Assembly (NCBI RefSeq): GCF_000213975.1
Contig: NZ_GL892076.1
Span: 1,501,337-1,565,336 of the forward strand
Direction of reading: 5' to 3'
Origin: Centipeda periodontii DSM 2778
Lineage (GTDB): Bacteria > Bacillota > Negativicutes > Selenomonadales > Selenomonadaceae
Length of the DNA stretch: 64,000 nt
Shown piece after piece: positions 9,504 through 18,511 of this stretch (its first letter is position 1; the number at the start of each line of letters is the position of its first letter). The translations under genes were made by a program, and so were the position numbers. The notes under the pieces were generated by a model, which was not told the DNA's origin, did no database searches, and was given only the letters and a program-made list of their open reading frames with translations.

Positions 9504-10892
9504 ATGGCAAAGAATCCGGTCAAAATCACTGAGACTGTCCTCCGTGATGGTCACCAGTCACTGTTGGCAACCCGCATGAGAATCTCGGACATGCTTCCGC
9601 AGCTTGCTGCACTGGATGCGATTGGCTACAATTCTCTTGAGGCATGGGGCGGTGCTACGTTTGATAGCTGCCTGCGCTTCCTTGATGAGGATCCGTGGGA
9701 ACGTTTGGATATTTTGAAGAAGAATCTCAAAACGCCGATCCAGATGCTTCTCCGTGGACAAAACTTGCTTGGATATAACCACTACTCCAACGATGTTGTG
9801 GAGAAGTTTGTTCAGAAGGCATCCGAACATGGTGTTGGTGTATTCCGTATTTTTGATGCACTCAACGATATCCGCAACCTCAAGGTTGCGATTGACGCGG
9901 CACTCAAGTGCCCCGAGAAGCCGCATGTTCAGGGTTGTCTGGTCTATACGATCAGTCCTGTTCACACGAATGAGAGCTTTGTTGAGCTTGCTGTTGAACT
10001 TGAAAAGATGGGCTGCCATTCCGTTTGCATTAAGGATATGTCAGGGCTTCTGAAGCCGTATGTGGCAGAAGATCTTGTCAAGAAGCTCAAAGCTGCGGTG
10101 AAGATTCCTATTGATCTTCACACGCACTGCACTTCCGGATTCGGTCATGCGACCTATTTGAAGGCGGTCGAAGCTGGTGTTGACATCATTGATACCGCGC
10201 TTGCCCCCTTCTCAAGTGACACCTCGCAGCCGTGTACGGAGACGATGGTGGCGATGCTTGAGGGTGAGGAGCGTGATACGGGACTCAACCGTCAGGCGAT
10301 GACGCCGATCTCGAAGTATTTCCTCGGAGTCAAGCAGGATCTCATCAAGACATTCAACCTCAAAGGCTATTTCGATGTGAACCCGAACGTGCTGGACTTC
10401 CAGATTCCAGGCGGAATGCTTTCCAACCTCGCAAACCAGCTCAAGGAAGCAGGTATGGAGGACAAGTATCAGGATCTGCTGGATGAGATGCCGCGTGTTC
10501 GCAAAGATGTCGGCTATCCTCCCCTCGTTACGCCGTCCTCGCAGATTGTCGGTACGATGGCGACCTTCAATGTGATGACCGGTGAGCGTTACAAGATGGT
10601 TCCGACTGAGTTCAAAGATCTCGCACGCGGCAAGTTCGGCAGGACCCCTGTTGAGATCGACCGCAAGTTCTTGACTGACACGCTTGGCATTGCACCGGAG
10701 GACATCATTGAGGACTGCTCCATTGAGGATGCAAAGGCAACGACGTTCGCAGAGTTCAAGGAAGAACTGAAAGCCAAGGGATATCTCAACCCCTCGGATG
10801 AGGATGTTCTCTCCTATGCTCTCTTCCCGCAGGTTGCGGAAGAGTTCTTCCAGAAGCATTATAAGCCGATCACTGCTTACGTAAAAGAGTAA
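9504..10892 (+). CDS. Biotin-dependent carboxyltransferase subunit (oxaloacetate decarboxylase alpha / pyruvate carboxylase B / transcarboxylase 5S type)
   Basis: Carboxyltransferase of the HMGL-like TIM-barrel family that moves CO2 between oxaloacetate or pyruvate and carboxybiotin. The start was set at the ATG of MAKNPVKITETVL, which follows AAGGAGAG. Motifs: TETVLRDGHQSLLATRMR, the carbamylated lysine region CIKDMSGLLKP and metal histidines in DLHTHCTSGFGHAT. At 462 residues it holds the barrel and the conserved C-terminal helical part but no biotinyl domain (no AMKM motif), so a separate carrier protein is required. Which acceptor it uses cannot be decided from sequence; succinate-propionate metabolism of Negativicutes makes a transcarboxylase or decarboxylase role plausible. 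Confidence 0.88.
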   Translation: MAKNPVKITETVLRDGHQSLLATRMRISDMLPQLAALDAIGYNSLEAWGGATFDSCLRFLDEDPWERLDILKKNLKTPIQMLLRGQNLLGYNHYSNDVVEKFVQKASEHGVGVFRIFDALNDIRNLKVAIDAALKCPEKPHVQGCLVYTISPVHTNESFVELAVELEKMGCHSVCIKDMSGLLKPYVAEDLVKKLKAAVKIPIDLHTHCTSGFGHATYLKAVEAGVDIIDTALAPFSSDTSQPCTETMVAMLEGEERDTGLNRQAMTPISKYFLGVKQDLIKTFNLKGYFDVNPNVLDFQIPGGMLSNLANQLKEAGMEDKYQDLLDEMPRVRKDVGYPPLVTPSSQIVGTMATFNVMTGERYKMVPTEFKDLARGKFGRTPVEIDRKFLTDTLGIAPEDIIEDCSIEDAKATTFAEFKEELKAKGYLNPSDEDVLSYALFPQVAEEFFQKHYKPITAYVKE

Positions 10893-10907
10893 ACGTAGTT
10901 TGTTTCT

Positions 10908-10947
10908 AAAAAAGCTAGAGCTCTTTGGATAGAGCCCTAGCTTTTTT
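10908..10947. terminator. Bidirectional intrinsic terminator
   Basis: AAAAAAGCTAGAGCTC pairs with GAGCCCTAGCTTTTTT (one mismatch) around an 8-nt loop, giving a U-tract in both directions. It separates the convergent carboxyltransferase and nucleoside kinase genes and overlaps the kinase stop codon by a base. Confidence 0.9.
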
Positions 10948-12563
10948 CATGAGAAGAATACTGACTTGCCAATAAATTCTCGTAAAATGGAGTTATTTGG
11001 AATGTCGTCTATGGCAGAAATCTCATCGACATATTGGAGGAATCGCAGGATGAGGCGCGCCTCGGTATATCCTTCCTCGCCACAGTTGATCTCTTCCAGA
11101 AGAGGTACGGCATATTTCTTTAAGACACCGATCTCATAGATCAGTGCGGAATTGAAGAGCACATCTGCCTCCTCTTGGAACGGGAAGATGTATTTCTCCT
11201 CTCCTGCCCTGACATCCGGCCATTGTCGAATGCTCTTAAGTGCCTTTGCCCCGCGAAATTGATAATCCCGTACGAGTCTGCGTAAAAAGCGCACTTCTGT
11301 CGTTGGTATTCTGTTGTGTGCATCGATATTGAGCTGCGTTAAAGCACTGATATAAATTTTGTACTTATTGATGCGGGGAATATCCTTTGTCAGATATTCA
11401 TTCAACCCATGAATTCCCTCAATAATAATGGGCTGATCTGCTTGTATGGAGAGAAAAGTATCATCCTTCCACTCTCTCATTCCCGTTATAAAATTATATC
11501 GTGGAATTTGGACTTTCTTTCCAGCAAGAAGATCAATCATATCCTGATTAAAGAGCTTTGTATCCAATGCTTCAAGGGACTCATAATCATACTGCCCCTT
11601 TTCATTTAGCGGCGTATCCTCACGGTTGAGAAAATAATCATCCAGAGAGATCATTACCGGACGCAGTCCATTGACACGCAGCTGTATGCGGAGCCTCTGT
11701 GCAAACGATGTTTTTCCAGATGAGGATGGCCCCGCAATCAGGATCAGGCGAATATTTTCGCGGTGGGAAGAAATATGATCTGCAATTTGTGCAATGCGCT
11801 TTTCTTGCAACGCTTCTGAAATACGAATGAGTTCTCCTATTGAATTTTCCTTGTTGATACGATTGAGATCGGAAATAAAGCGGCACTCCAAGATATCTGC
11901 CCACGCTTTCGATTCCGTGAGGATCGAGCCAAATTTGGGCTGGTTGATGCGCTCTCTGATTTGCCCGTTTGTCATTTCGTCCGGTGTTCGGATCAATACA
12001 CCGTCCGGTTCGCAGTCGAGTTCAAAAAGACCAAGTTCTTTTGTTTCATATAGCATTGGTCCATATAGATAGTCCGAATACTCCGCACAGGTATATATGC
12101 TGATAAGGGGCTTGGATAGCGCGGAGAGGAGATTTACTTTTCCCTCACGTCCCAGTTTTTGAAACAGGTCAATCGCATCCTGACGAGGAATATAATGTTT
12201 TACAATGGGAAGGTTCAGCGCAATCATCTTCCTCATTTGACGGTCTATTTCTTGGATAAAAGATGTATCAATCGTACGATTTGGAATTTTGATTTCGCAG
12301 TAAAGTCCCTTATTGACTGTGAATTTTGCAATAACCTCAGCATTTTCCTCTATTTGGTTCAGTGCCGCAATGAGGAGGAACAGCACGGAGCGTCGATATA
12401 TTGTCCAGCCTTGCGATGAGTTGAGCTCAACAAATTGAACAGTATCGCCTTTTGTAAGCGGCGTTTGAATATCGCGTATTTCTCCGTTGATTTTAGCTGC
12501 GACAATCAAACTGGAATAGGAACTTTGAGCCTCTTTTGCCTTCATAATCAAATTGTTGTCCAT
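10947..12563 (-). CDS. TGS-domain uridine kinase-like nucleoside kinase
   Basis: A 538-residue protein. The first ~65 residues resemble a TGS/ubiquitin-like domain, followed by a region like the editing domain of threonyl-tRNA synthetase (about 70-230). The C-terminal half is a uridine-kinase P-loop domain with LIAGPSSSGKTSFAQRL near residue 280 and SLDDYFLNREDTP as the Walker B/nucleoside region. The family is annotated as nucleoside or uridine kinase in Firmicutes and Thermotogae; whether the N-terminal part senses or binds RNA is unknown. It is monocistronic, with a GGGAAGGGG site before the ATG. Confidence 0.85.
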   Translation of the reverse strand: MDNNLIMKAKEAQSSYSSLIVAAKINGEIRDIQTPLTKGDTVQFVELNSSQGWTIYRRSVLFLLIAALNQIEENAEVIAKFTVNKGLYCEIKIPNRTIDTSFIQEIDRQMRKMIALNLPIVKHYIPRQDAIDLFQKLGREGKVNLLSALSKPLISIYTCAEYSDYLYGPMLYETKELGLFELDCEPDGVLIRTPDEMTNGQIRERINQPKFGSILTESKAWADILECRFISDLNRINKENSIGELIRISEALQEKRIAQIADHISSHRENIRLILIAGPSSSGKTSFAQRLRIQLRVNGLRPVMISLDDYFLNREDTPLNEKGQYDYESLEALDTKLFNQDMIDLLAGKKVQIPRYNFITGMREWKDDTFLSIQADQPIIIEGIHGLNEYLTKDIPRINKYKIYISALTQLNIDAHNRIPTTEVRFLRRLVRDYQFRGAKALKSIRQWPDVRAGEEKYIFPFQEEADVLFNSALIYEIGVLKKYAVPLLEEINCGEEGYTEARLILRFLQYVDEISAIDDIPNNSILREFIGKSVFFS

Positions 12564-12597
12564 AAGAATCCCCTTCCCTTTCTCTCTATAGAAAAAT

Positions 12598-12634
12598 AAA
12601 TCCTGCTCGTAATATCGTAATACGAGCAGGATTT
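12598..12634 (-). terminator. Terminator downstream of the phosphate transporter gene
   Basis: AAATCCTGCTCGTA and TACGAGCAGGATTT form a 14-bp perfect stem with a 9-nt loop. The minus-strand side continues into TATTTTTC, matching the end of the Pit operon; the plus-strand side also has five T. Confidence 0.85.
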
Positions 12635-12641
12635 TTCCAAA

Positions 12642-13640
12642 TTAAATAAAAAATGTTACAAACTTATACGTGATCGCACCCATTACTGCAGTACAAGGAA
12701 TCGTCATCACCCACGCGACAACCATCTGTTGCGCAACTCCCCAGCGAACTGCATTGATGCGTTTTGCTGCACCGACACCCATGATCGAGCCAGAAACCAC
12801 ATGTGTTGTACTTACGGGCAGATGCAAAAGGGTTGCACCAAATATGATGATGGAGGAATTCAGATCTGCCGCAAATCCGGAAATCGGCTGGAGCTTGAAT
12901 ATCTTTCCACCGATTGTCTTAATGATACGCCAACCGCCAACAGCCGTTCCACAAGCCATAGCAGTCGCTGCAAGTACCTTGACAAAGGTTGGAACCTCGA
13001 ATACATCAATGTATCCCCCGGCAAGCAACGCCAGTGTCATGATACCCATGGATTTCTGTGCATCGTTCGAGCCGTGCGAAAATGCCATCGTAGCTGCTGT
13101 TAAGATCTGCATTTTCTTGAACTTGCCATTGATGGATGTAGGACGGAAACGACCAAAGAAGCGAAATAGCAACATCATAATGACACATCCCAGTGCCATT
13201 CCAACAAGTGGTGAGAGGATCAGGGAAAGAATAATTTTCCCGATGCCATAGAAATTTAAGCCATTCATGCCGGAAGCAGACATCAGTACCGCACCGATCA
13301 GTCCGCCGATGAGTGCATGCGAGCTGCTCGACGGCATACCAAACCTCCACGTTATGATATTCCATATAACAGAGCCAAAAAGTGCCGCAATCAAAATATG
13401 CTCATCTACATGGGAGGCTGATTTGACAATATCCGATCCAATCGTCTTTGCAACGCCGGTACTATACATGGCACCAAAGAAATTGAGAACCGCAGCCATG
13501 ATGATTGCGTGTTGCGGACGAATCGCCCGCGTCGAAACAGATGTGGCGATTGCATTTGCGGTATCATGAAAGCCGTTGATGAAGTCAAATAGCAGTGCTA
13601 AAAATATGACTAAGAAGATCAAAAGCTGGAAATCAGGCAT
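12642..13640 (-). CDS. pit: Inorganic phosphate transporter, PiT family
   Basis: Membrane carrier that imports phosphate, usually as metal phosphate with protons or sodium. The two family signatures are present: NGFHDTANAIATSVSTR near the N-terminus and FSHGSNDAQKSMGIMTLAL in the middle. The 332-residue chain has about ten hydrophobic segments and matches the short, loop-less Pit form. It overlaps the upstream DUF47 gene by eight bases, so the two are made together. Confidence 0.93.
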   Translation of the reverse strand: MPDFQLLIFLVIFLALLFDFINGFHDTANAIATSVSTRAIRPQHAIIMAAVLNFFGAMYSTGVAKTIGSDIVKSASHVDEHILIAALFGSVIWNIITWRFGMPSSSSHALIGGLIGAVLMSASGMNGLNFYGIGKIILSLILSPLVGMALGCVIMMLLFRFFGRFRPTSINGKFKKMQILTAATMAFSHGSNDAQKSMGIMTLALLAGGYIDVFEVPTFVKVLAATAMACGTAVGGWRIIKTIGGKIFKLQPISGFAADLNSSIIIFGATLLHLPVSTTHVVSGSIMGVGAAKRINAVRWGVAQQMVVAWVMTIPCTAVMGAITYKFVTFFI

Positions 13641-14259
13641 ATTTCATTACCACTCCCCGCAGCATATCCGCAATGAGTTCACAATGATCCAGCGTATCCT
13701 CCAACTGTTCTAAAACATCTTTCCATCGAATGAGCTCGATAGGATCCTTCTCGTTATCGAAAAGATATGCCACCTCACTCCGATAGATGAGATCCCCTTC
13801 GCTCTCATAGCGCTCAATTTTGTGTGAAGCATCCAGTATCTGGACTTGATTTTTTCGTATATTTTCAAGATAGGAAACGGCCCGCACAACCTCTTCTGTG
13901 GCAGAGATCAGGAGTTTTGTCAGATTGACGGCACCCGCCATGGGCTTTCCCATGCGGTACATTTCGTAACGTTGTAGTATCCCCTGCAAGAGATCAACAC
14001 CGTCGTCAAGATCGTTTGCCAAGGCATAGATATCCTCGCGATCAATTGGTGTGATAAAGGTGAGGTTCAGCTTGTCGATGATGCGGTCATTGATGGCATC
14101 TGCTTCATGTTCAATACGGTTGATTTCCTCCACCTTTGCAGCTGCGGAAGTATAATCCTGCATGACATCATTCAAGACGCCTGCCCCTTTTTGAAAGAAC
14201 TTTGCGCTCTCAAGGAACAAGTCAAAGAATTCGTCATCTTTCTGCTTGAAATTAAACAT
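13633..14259 (-). CDS. DUF47 / PhoU-like regulator of Pit
   Basis: A 208-residue, all-helical, soluble protein of the DUF47 (TIGR00153) family, distant kin of PhoU. FDLFLESAKFFQKGAGVLND and the acidic EHEADAINDRIIDKL are typical. Members sit beside Pit genes and are thought to modulate phosphate uptake. It is the first gene of the pair, with AGGGAGGAA before its ATG. Confidence 0.88.
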   Translation of the reverse strand: MFNFKQKDDEFFDLFLESAKFFQKGAGVLNDVMQDYTSAAAKVEEINRIEHEADAINDRIIDKLNLTFITPIDREDIYALANDLDDGVDLLQGILQRYEMYRMGKPMAGAVNLTKLLISATEEVVRAVSYLENIRKNQVQILDASHKIERYESEGDLIYRSEVAYLFDNEKDPIELIRWKDVLEQLEDTLDHCELIADMLRGVVMKYA

Positions 14260-14323
14260 AAATCCAGATTCCTCCCTAAGAAGATTGAAGTTGGAGGGAT
14301 ATACATAAAAAACCTACAACACA

Positions 14324-14352
14324 ATAATATCATTATTTCAGATTGACAGCAA
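14324..14352 (-). promoter_or_regulatory. Probable promoter of the DUF47-pit operon
   Basis: Minus-strand TTGCTG, 17-bp spacer, TATTAT, about 65 bp upstream of the DUF47 start. The -35 is only a moderate match. No clear Pho box was recognised. Confidence 0.45.
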
Positions 14353-14423
14353 GATAAAATTTGAAAACCGCTTATATGGCGATTCAATATTTCTGCAAAA
14401 TAGATTAGAAGGAAGAGCGCATT

Positions 14424-14456
14424 GTAAAAGAGCAGCAAAGATCGCTGCTCTTTTAC
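14424..14456 (-). terminator. Hairpin terminator of the ABC importer operon
   Basis: GTAAAAGAGCAGC and GCTGCTCTTTTAC form a 13-bp perfect stem with a 7-nt loop, about 40 bp after the last ATPase gene. The following minus-strand sequence is AT-rich with a weak U-tract; the stem itself ends in U-rich pairs. Confidence 0.7.
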
Positions 14457-14494
14457 GGTATATTATTTTATCTATCTGTCATTTGAAATGCCGA

Positions 14495-15325
14495 CTACGC
14501 AGGAATTTCTACATCTGGAACAACGATACGCGGAGCTTTCCCCTTCGGCAGAAGAGTGAATACGGATGATAGGAGTTTTCGAGTATAGGGGTGCTTTGCA
14601 TGTGCGAGATCTCGTCCATCCAGCTGCTCCACAACTTTTCCGAAGTACATGACAATAACGCGCGTACAAAGGCGTGATACCAGTGCCAAATCATGACAAA
14701 TGAAGAGAATGGTCAAATTGCGTTCCCGCTGAATACGGACAAGCAGTTCAACAATCGTCTCCTGCACAGAAACATCAAGCGCGCTCGTCGCCTCATCACA
14801 GACCAGAATCTCCGGCTCCAATGCCAGTGCACGCGCAATCCCGACGCGCTGACGCTGTCCCCCGCTCATATTTGCAGGATAGCGTTCGGCAAATTCCTCG
14901 GGCAGATCGACAAGCCGCAATAATTCAGCCGCCTTGTCCCGTGCACTCCCCTTGAGGAGTCCGAAGTTGCGCAGAGGTTCACAGATGATGTCCTTGATCT
15001 TCATCTTTGGATTAAACGATGTCGTCGGATCTTGGAATACCATCTGGATATTGCGCCGCATATTGCGCGCGGCCTCACCTTTCAGCCCCGTGATCTCCTG
15101 ATCCTTAAAGAAAATTTGTCCCTCGGACGGCGCATGCAGCTGCATGAGCGTACGCACAAGCGTACTCTTGCCGCAGCCACTCTCACCGACAATACCGAGA
15201 ATCTCTCCACGATACACGGGAAATGTCACATTGTCACACGCTGTAAGGACCTTGCCGCCCTCCAGAGGAAAGCGCTTCGTTATATGCTCGATGCGAAGAA
15301 TTTTCTCACGCTCCGACTGCGTCAT
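14495..15325 (-). CDS. Opp/Nik-type ABC transporter ATP-binding protein (OppF/DppF-like)
   Basis: Second of two ATPases that power the importer at the inner membrane face. Start at MTQSEREKILRIEHI, placed by a GGAGGGGAG site; further upstream in-frame starts lie inside the neighbouring ATPase gene. Walker A GESGCGKSTLVRT, signature MSGGQRQRVGIARAL, Walker B ILVCDEATSALDVS, switch His in FICHDLALVS. 276 residues. Its start overlaps the end of the upstream ATPase gene by 20 bases. Part of a five-gene operon under a cobalamin riboswitch. Confidence 0.92.
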   Translation of the reverse strand: MTQSEREKILRIEHITKRFPLEGGKVLTACDNVTFPVYRGEILGIVGESGCGKSTLVRTLMQLHAPSEGQIFFKDQEITGLKGEAARNMRRNIQMVFQDPTTSFNPKMKIKDIICEPLRNFGLLKGSARDKAAELLRLVDLPEEFAERYPANMSGGQRQRVGIARALALEPEILVCDEATSALDVSVQETIVELLVRIQRERNLTILFICHDLALVSRLCTRVIVMYFGKVVEQLDGRDLAHAKHPYTRKLLSSVFTLLPKGKAPRIVVPDVEIPA

Positions 15326-16103
15326 AACGCTCCCCTCCAATCTGCGGTACGGCACGCAGGAGTTCCTTTGTGTAAGGATTCTGCGCGTGTTCAATAATCT
15401 CTGCGGCGGTTCCGTGTTCAACGACATTGCCGTTCTGCATGACCAAGATCTGGTCAGACATATAGGCGGCAACGCCGAGATTATGTGTCACAAGGACAAT
15501 CGATGTGCCGTCTTTCTGGCAGATATCCATCATTTCATTAACGACCTGTGCCTGCGTGGTCACGTCCAATGCAGACGTGGGCTCATCGGCAAGCAGAAGT
15601 GCCGGTTTGAAGAACATCGCCATGGCAACGCCGACACGCTGACGCATACCGCCGGAGAGTTCAAACGGAAAACTCTTCATGACGTTCGTAGGATTCGAGA
15701 GATGCATACGCGCGAGCATATCCTGTGCTTGTGCAGTTGCTTCCTTCGTCCCCATCGTGTCATGTGTCTGAATGTACTCTACGAACTGTTCACCGATGGT
15801 TCGGATCGGATCCATCATACTCCCGCTGTCCTGAAAGATCATCGCAGCGGTCTTGCCGCTGACATGACGCCATTCCTCTGCAGAGCATTTCGCCATATCC
15901 TTATCGTCATAGAGGATCTCACCGGCTGTTACTCTGCCGACATGTGGCAGGCAGCCCAGCATCGCCCGAATGACGGTGGTCTTTCCGCTGCCGCTTTCGC
16001 CGACAATGGTCAGAACTTCTCCGCCCTTGAGAGTGAAGTCCACACCGTGCACCATTTCCGTGCCCTCGTATGCGATTTTGAGCCCTCGCACCTCAATTAA
16101 CAT
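15306..16103 (-). CDS. Opp/Nik-type ABC transporter ATP-binding protein (OppD/DppD-like)
   Basis: First ATPase of the importer. Walker A GESGSGKTTVIRAM, signature LSGGMRQRVGVAMAM, Walker B LLLADEPTSALDVT. At 265 residues it is shorter than OppD (about 330) and lacks most of the C-terminal oligopeptide-type extension, a feature shared with nickel-type NikD. That fits a metal or small-ligand importer better than an oligopeptide one, though it is not decisive. Confidence 0.92.
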   Translation of the reverse strand: MLIEVRGLKIAYEGTEMVHGVDFTLKGGEVLTIVGESGSGKTTVIRAMLGCLPHVGRVTAGEILYDDKDMAKCSAEEWRHVSGKTAAMIFQDSGSMMDPIRTIGEQFVEYIQTHDTMGTKEATAQAQDMLARMHLSNPTNVMKSFPFELSGGMRQRVGVAMAMFFKPALLLADEPTSALDVTTQAQVVNEMMDICQKDGTSIVLVTHNLGVAAYMSDQILVMQNGNVVEHGTAAEIIEHAQNPYTKELLRAVPQIGGERYDAVGA

Positions 16104-16121
16104 TCAGGCTTCTCCTCCTTA

Positions 16122-17687
16122 TTACTTTGCAGGTTTGATCTTGTTCGTGATCCAGTAGTAGTCTGCCGGATGCATAATTGCGCCCGTGATCTTCGTGGAG
16201 CTGATGATGTTCGTCTCGGGATAACCGAGGAATAGCGCTGCGCCGTCGTCCAGCAGGATCTGCTGCATATCGATCATCAGCTGACGGCGCTTTGCAGGAT
16301 CAAATTCAACGGCGAGTTCAGCGCACTTCGCATCGTATGCAGGATTGCTGTAACCGGAGCCGTTCTGCGGGTTGTTGCCGTTGATGTTCGTGCGCCAGTA
16401 CCAGTTAAGGTAAATCTCGGGGTCACCCGTATTTGCCGTCGTGATGTTGGAAATCAGCAGGTCATACTCACCATTGATTCCAATTTTATCAAGAAGATTG
16501 TAATCAACCGTCTTGACCTTCACATCGATGCCGACCTTCTTCGCATCTGCCTGGACTGCCTCTGCATAGATCGGCAGCTCAGCACGGCTGTTGTAGATGA
16601 TAAAGTCCACAGACAGCGGTTTGCCGTCCTTATCGCGAATGCCGTCGCCGTCTGTATCCTTCCAGCCTGCCTCGTCGAGGAGCTGCTTTGCGCGGTCGAC
16701 ATTATAGGCATTCGGATCGGTCAGCTGATCGAAACCATAGTCAAGAGAGGGCGGAACCGGAGCCTTTCCCGGGATAAAGGTCCCTTTGAGGATAACCTCA
16801 TTGTACGCCTTGCGGTCCGTCATCGAAATGAACGCAGCGCGTACCTTCGGGTCGCCAAGAATCCCCTTTTGGTTGATGCGCGCCAAAACCGTACGCAGCG
16901 ATGCAATGCGGTCAACATGGAACTTCGCAGTGTCGCTGAAGAGCCCAATATCACCGGCAGCAATGTTGACTGCCATATCGACCTCACCCGATTGGAGAGC
17001 CATCGCGCGTGTATTCGGATCGTCGATGGACGGAATCTCTACCGTTTCAAAGGGAACTTCTCCGCCCCAGTAGTTCGGGTTCTTCTTCATGACGGCCTTT
17101 TCCTTCACGAAGGACTCGCAGATGTACGGACCGGTGCAGATGGGCCCCTGTGTTGCAAAATTGCGTTCCTTTTCGCTCTCGACATCGACGATGAGGAAGA
17201 GGGGGTCTGCGAGATAACCAAGCATACTCGGTGCCGGCTTCTCTGTCGTGATCTTGAGTGTCTGTCCGTCCGCCTCCATATTCGTATACTTGAAGAAGGT
17301 TGCTGCGCGTGTATTCTTCGCAAATGTACGCTCAAGGGATGCCTTGACCGCTGCAGCTGTCAGAGGCCTGCCGTTCGAAAACTTAACATCACGAATTTTG
17401 AATATCCACGTCAGCTTATCGTCACTGATCTCCCAGCTCTCGGCAAGCCACGGCTGGATGTTCATCTTTTCATCAAACTGCGTCAGTGTCTCCCCCATGC
17501 CATAGCGCATGACGACCCATCCAAATGCATTCTCCGTGGGTTCAAGAGAATCCGCAAAATTTGTAACGCCGACCTTCAGCGTCGTTTTGTCGCCTGCGGA
17601 CTGGTTTCCGCCGCCGCAGCCTGTCAGGAGCGCTGCTGCCATACAGCCAGTCAGAAGTGCCGCAAGCCATCTTTTTTTCTTTCCCAT
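16122..17687 (-). CDS. Family 5 solute-binding lipoprotein of the ABC importer
   Basis: Extracytoplasmic receptor for the importer. A lipoprotein signal peptide is clear: KKKR, a hydrophobic core and the lipobox LLTGC at about residues 20-24, then a GGGNQS linker. The mature protein has the family 5 pattern (PWLAESWEISDD, VKFSNGRPLTAAAVKASLERT, NYWGGEVPFETVEI). The ETLTQFDEKMNIQPWLAESWE region, together with FSNGRPLTAAAVK, resembles nickel-type receptors of Firmicutes more than DppA. The ligand is not proven; the upstream cobalamin riboswitch points to cobalt, a corrinoid or another B12-linked solute. Confidence 0.88.
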   Translation of the reverse strand: MGKKKRWLAALLTGCMAAALLTGCGGGNQSAGDKTTLKVGVTNFADSLEPTENAFGWVVMRYGMGETLTQFDEKMNIQPWLAESWEISDDKLTWIFKIRDVKFSNGRPLTAAAVKASLERTFAKNTRAATFFKYTNMEADGQTLKITTEKPAPSMLGYLADPLFLIVDVESEKERNFATQGPICTGPYICESFVKEKAVMKKNPNYWGGEVPFETVEIPSIDDPNTRAMALQSGEVDMAVNIAAGDIGLFSDTAKFHVDRIASLRTVLARINQKGILGDPKVRAAFISMTDRKAYNEVILKGTFIPGKAPVPPSLDYGFDQLTDPNAYNVDRAKQLLDEAGWKDTDGDGIRDKDGKPLSVDFIIYNSRAELPIYAEAVQADAKKVGIDVKVKTVDYNLLDKIGINGEYDLLISNITTANTGDPEIYLNWYWRTNINGNNPQNGSGYSNPAYDAKCAELAVEFDPAKRRQLMIDMQQILLDDGAALFLGYPETNIISSTKITGAIMHPADYYWITNKIKPAK

Positions 17688-17698
17688 TTGTTCCTCCT

Positions 17699-18511
17699 TT
17701 AATTCACCTTGCGCGGGTCCATAATATCCCGCAGACTATCTCCCCAAAGATTAAATACCGCAACGACGATGACAATCGCCAGTCCGGGGAAGATCATAAG
17801 CCAGGGCGCCGTCTGAATCAGCTGGCGGCCCTCATTCAGCATGAGGCCCCATTCCGGCGTCGGCGGCTGTGCGCCGAATCCGAGGAAGGAGAGCCCCGCA
17901 AGCTCCATCATGAGTGCCCCAATATCGAGCGCCGCTGTCACAATGATGATCGGCAGGATGTTCGGCAGGATATGCCGCCGAATCATATCCGCCTGTCGTG
18001 TACCGTTTGTAATGGCGGCAGCCAAATAATCCTGCTGCTTCACTTTCAGGGTCAAGCTGCGTGCGAGGCGTGCATACTTCGTCCAACCGACAACCACAAT
18101 GGCCAGGACTGCATTGACAGCACTGCCGCCAAGCACACCTGCAATTGCAATCGCAAGCACAATGCCCGGAAATGCCAGAAAAATATCAGCAAGCCGCATG
18201 ATTACTGTATCGACCTTGCCGCCGACATAGGCGGAGATGACACCTATCAGCGTGCCAAGCCCCGCAATGAGAACGACAACAAACAGTGTCATTGTCAACG
18301 AAACCCGTGCACCATAGAGCACTCGAGTAAAGAGATCACGCCCCAGCTTATCCGTTCCGAAGTAGTGCTCGGCAGATGGCTGGAGCAGAGACATCTGAAT
18401 CTGCGATTCATATGGATCATACGAAGTAAGCAAAGGCGCAAAGATTGCAGCGAGCGCAATCAACAGGATCAGCCCCGTATAGAGACGAAAGAGAAGCGCA
18501 TCTCTTGTCAT
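17699..18511 (-). CDS. ABC transporter permease (DppC/NikC-like)
   Basis: Inner-membrane permease of 270 residues. A first transmembrane segment (LILLIALAAIFAPLLTSYDP) is followed by the OppC-type N-terminal region and five further segments. The ATPase-docking EAA loop is seen around YLAAAITNGTRQADMIRRHILPN. It pairs with the DppB-like permease upstream, with which it overlaps by four bases (ATGA). Confidence 0.92.
   Translation of the reverse strand: MTRDALLFRLYTGLILLIALAAIFAPLLTSYDPYESQIQMSLLQPSAEHYFGTDKLGRDLFTRVLYGARVSLTMTLFVVVLIAGLGTLIGVISAYVGGKVDTVIMRLADIFLAFPGIVLAIAIAGVLGGSAVNAVLAIVVVGWTKYARLARSLTLKVKQQDYLAAAITNGTRQADMIRRHILPNILPIIIVTAALDIGALMMELAGLSFLGFGAQPPTPEWGLMLNEGRQLIQTAPWLMIFPGLAIVIVVAVFNLWGDSLRDIMDPRKVN

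Noticed and set aside
15144-16100. 318-codon open frame antisense to the ABC ATPase genes
   Set aside because: Shadow of two conserved ATPases with overlapping ends; composition is not protein-like.
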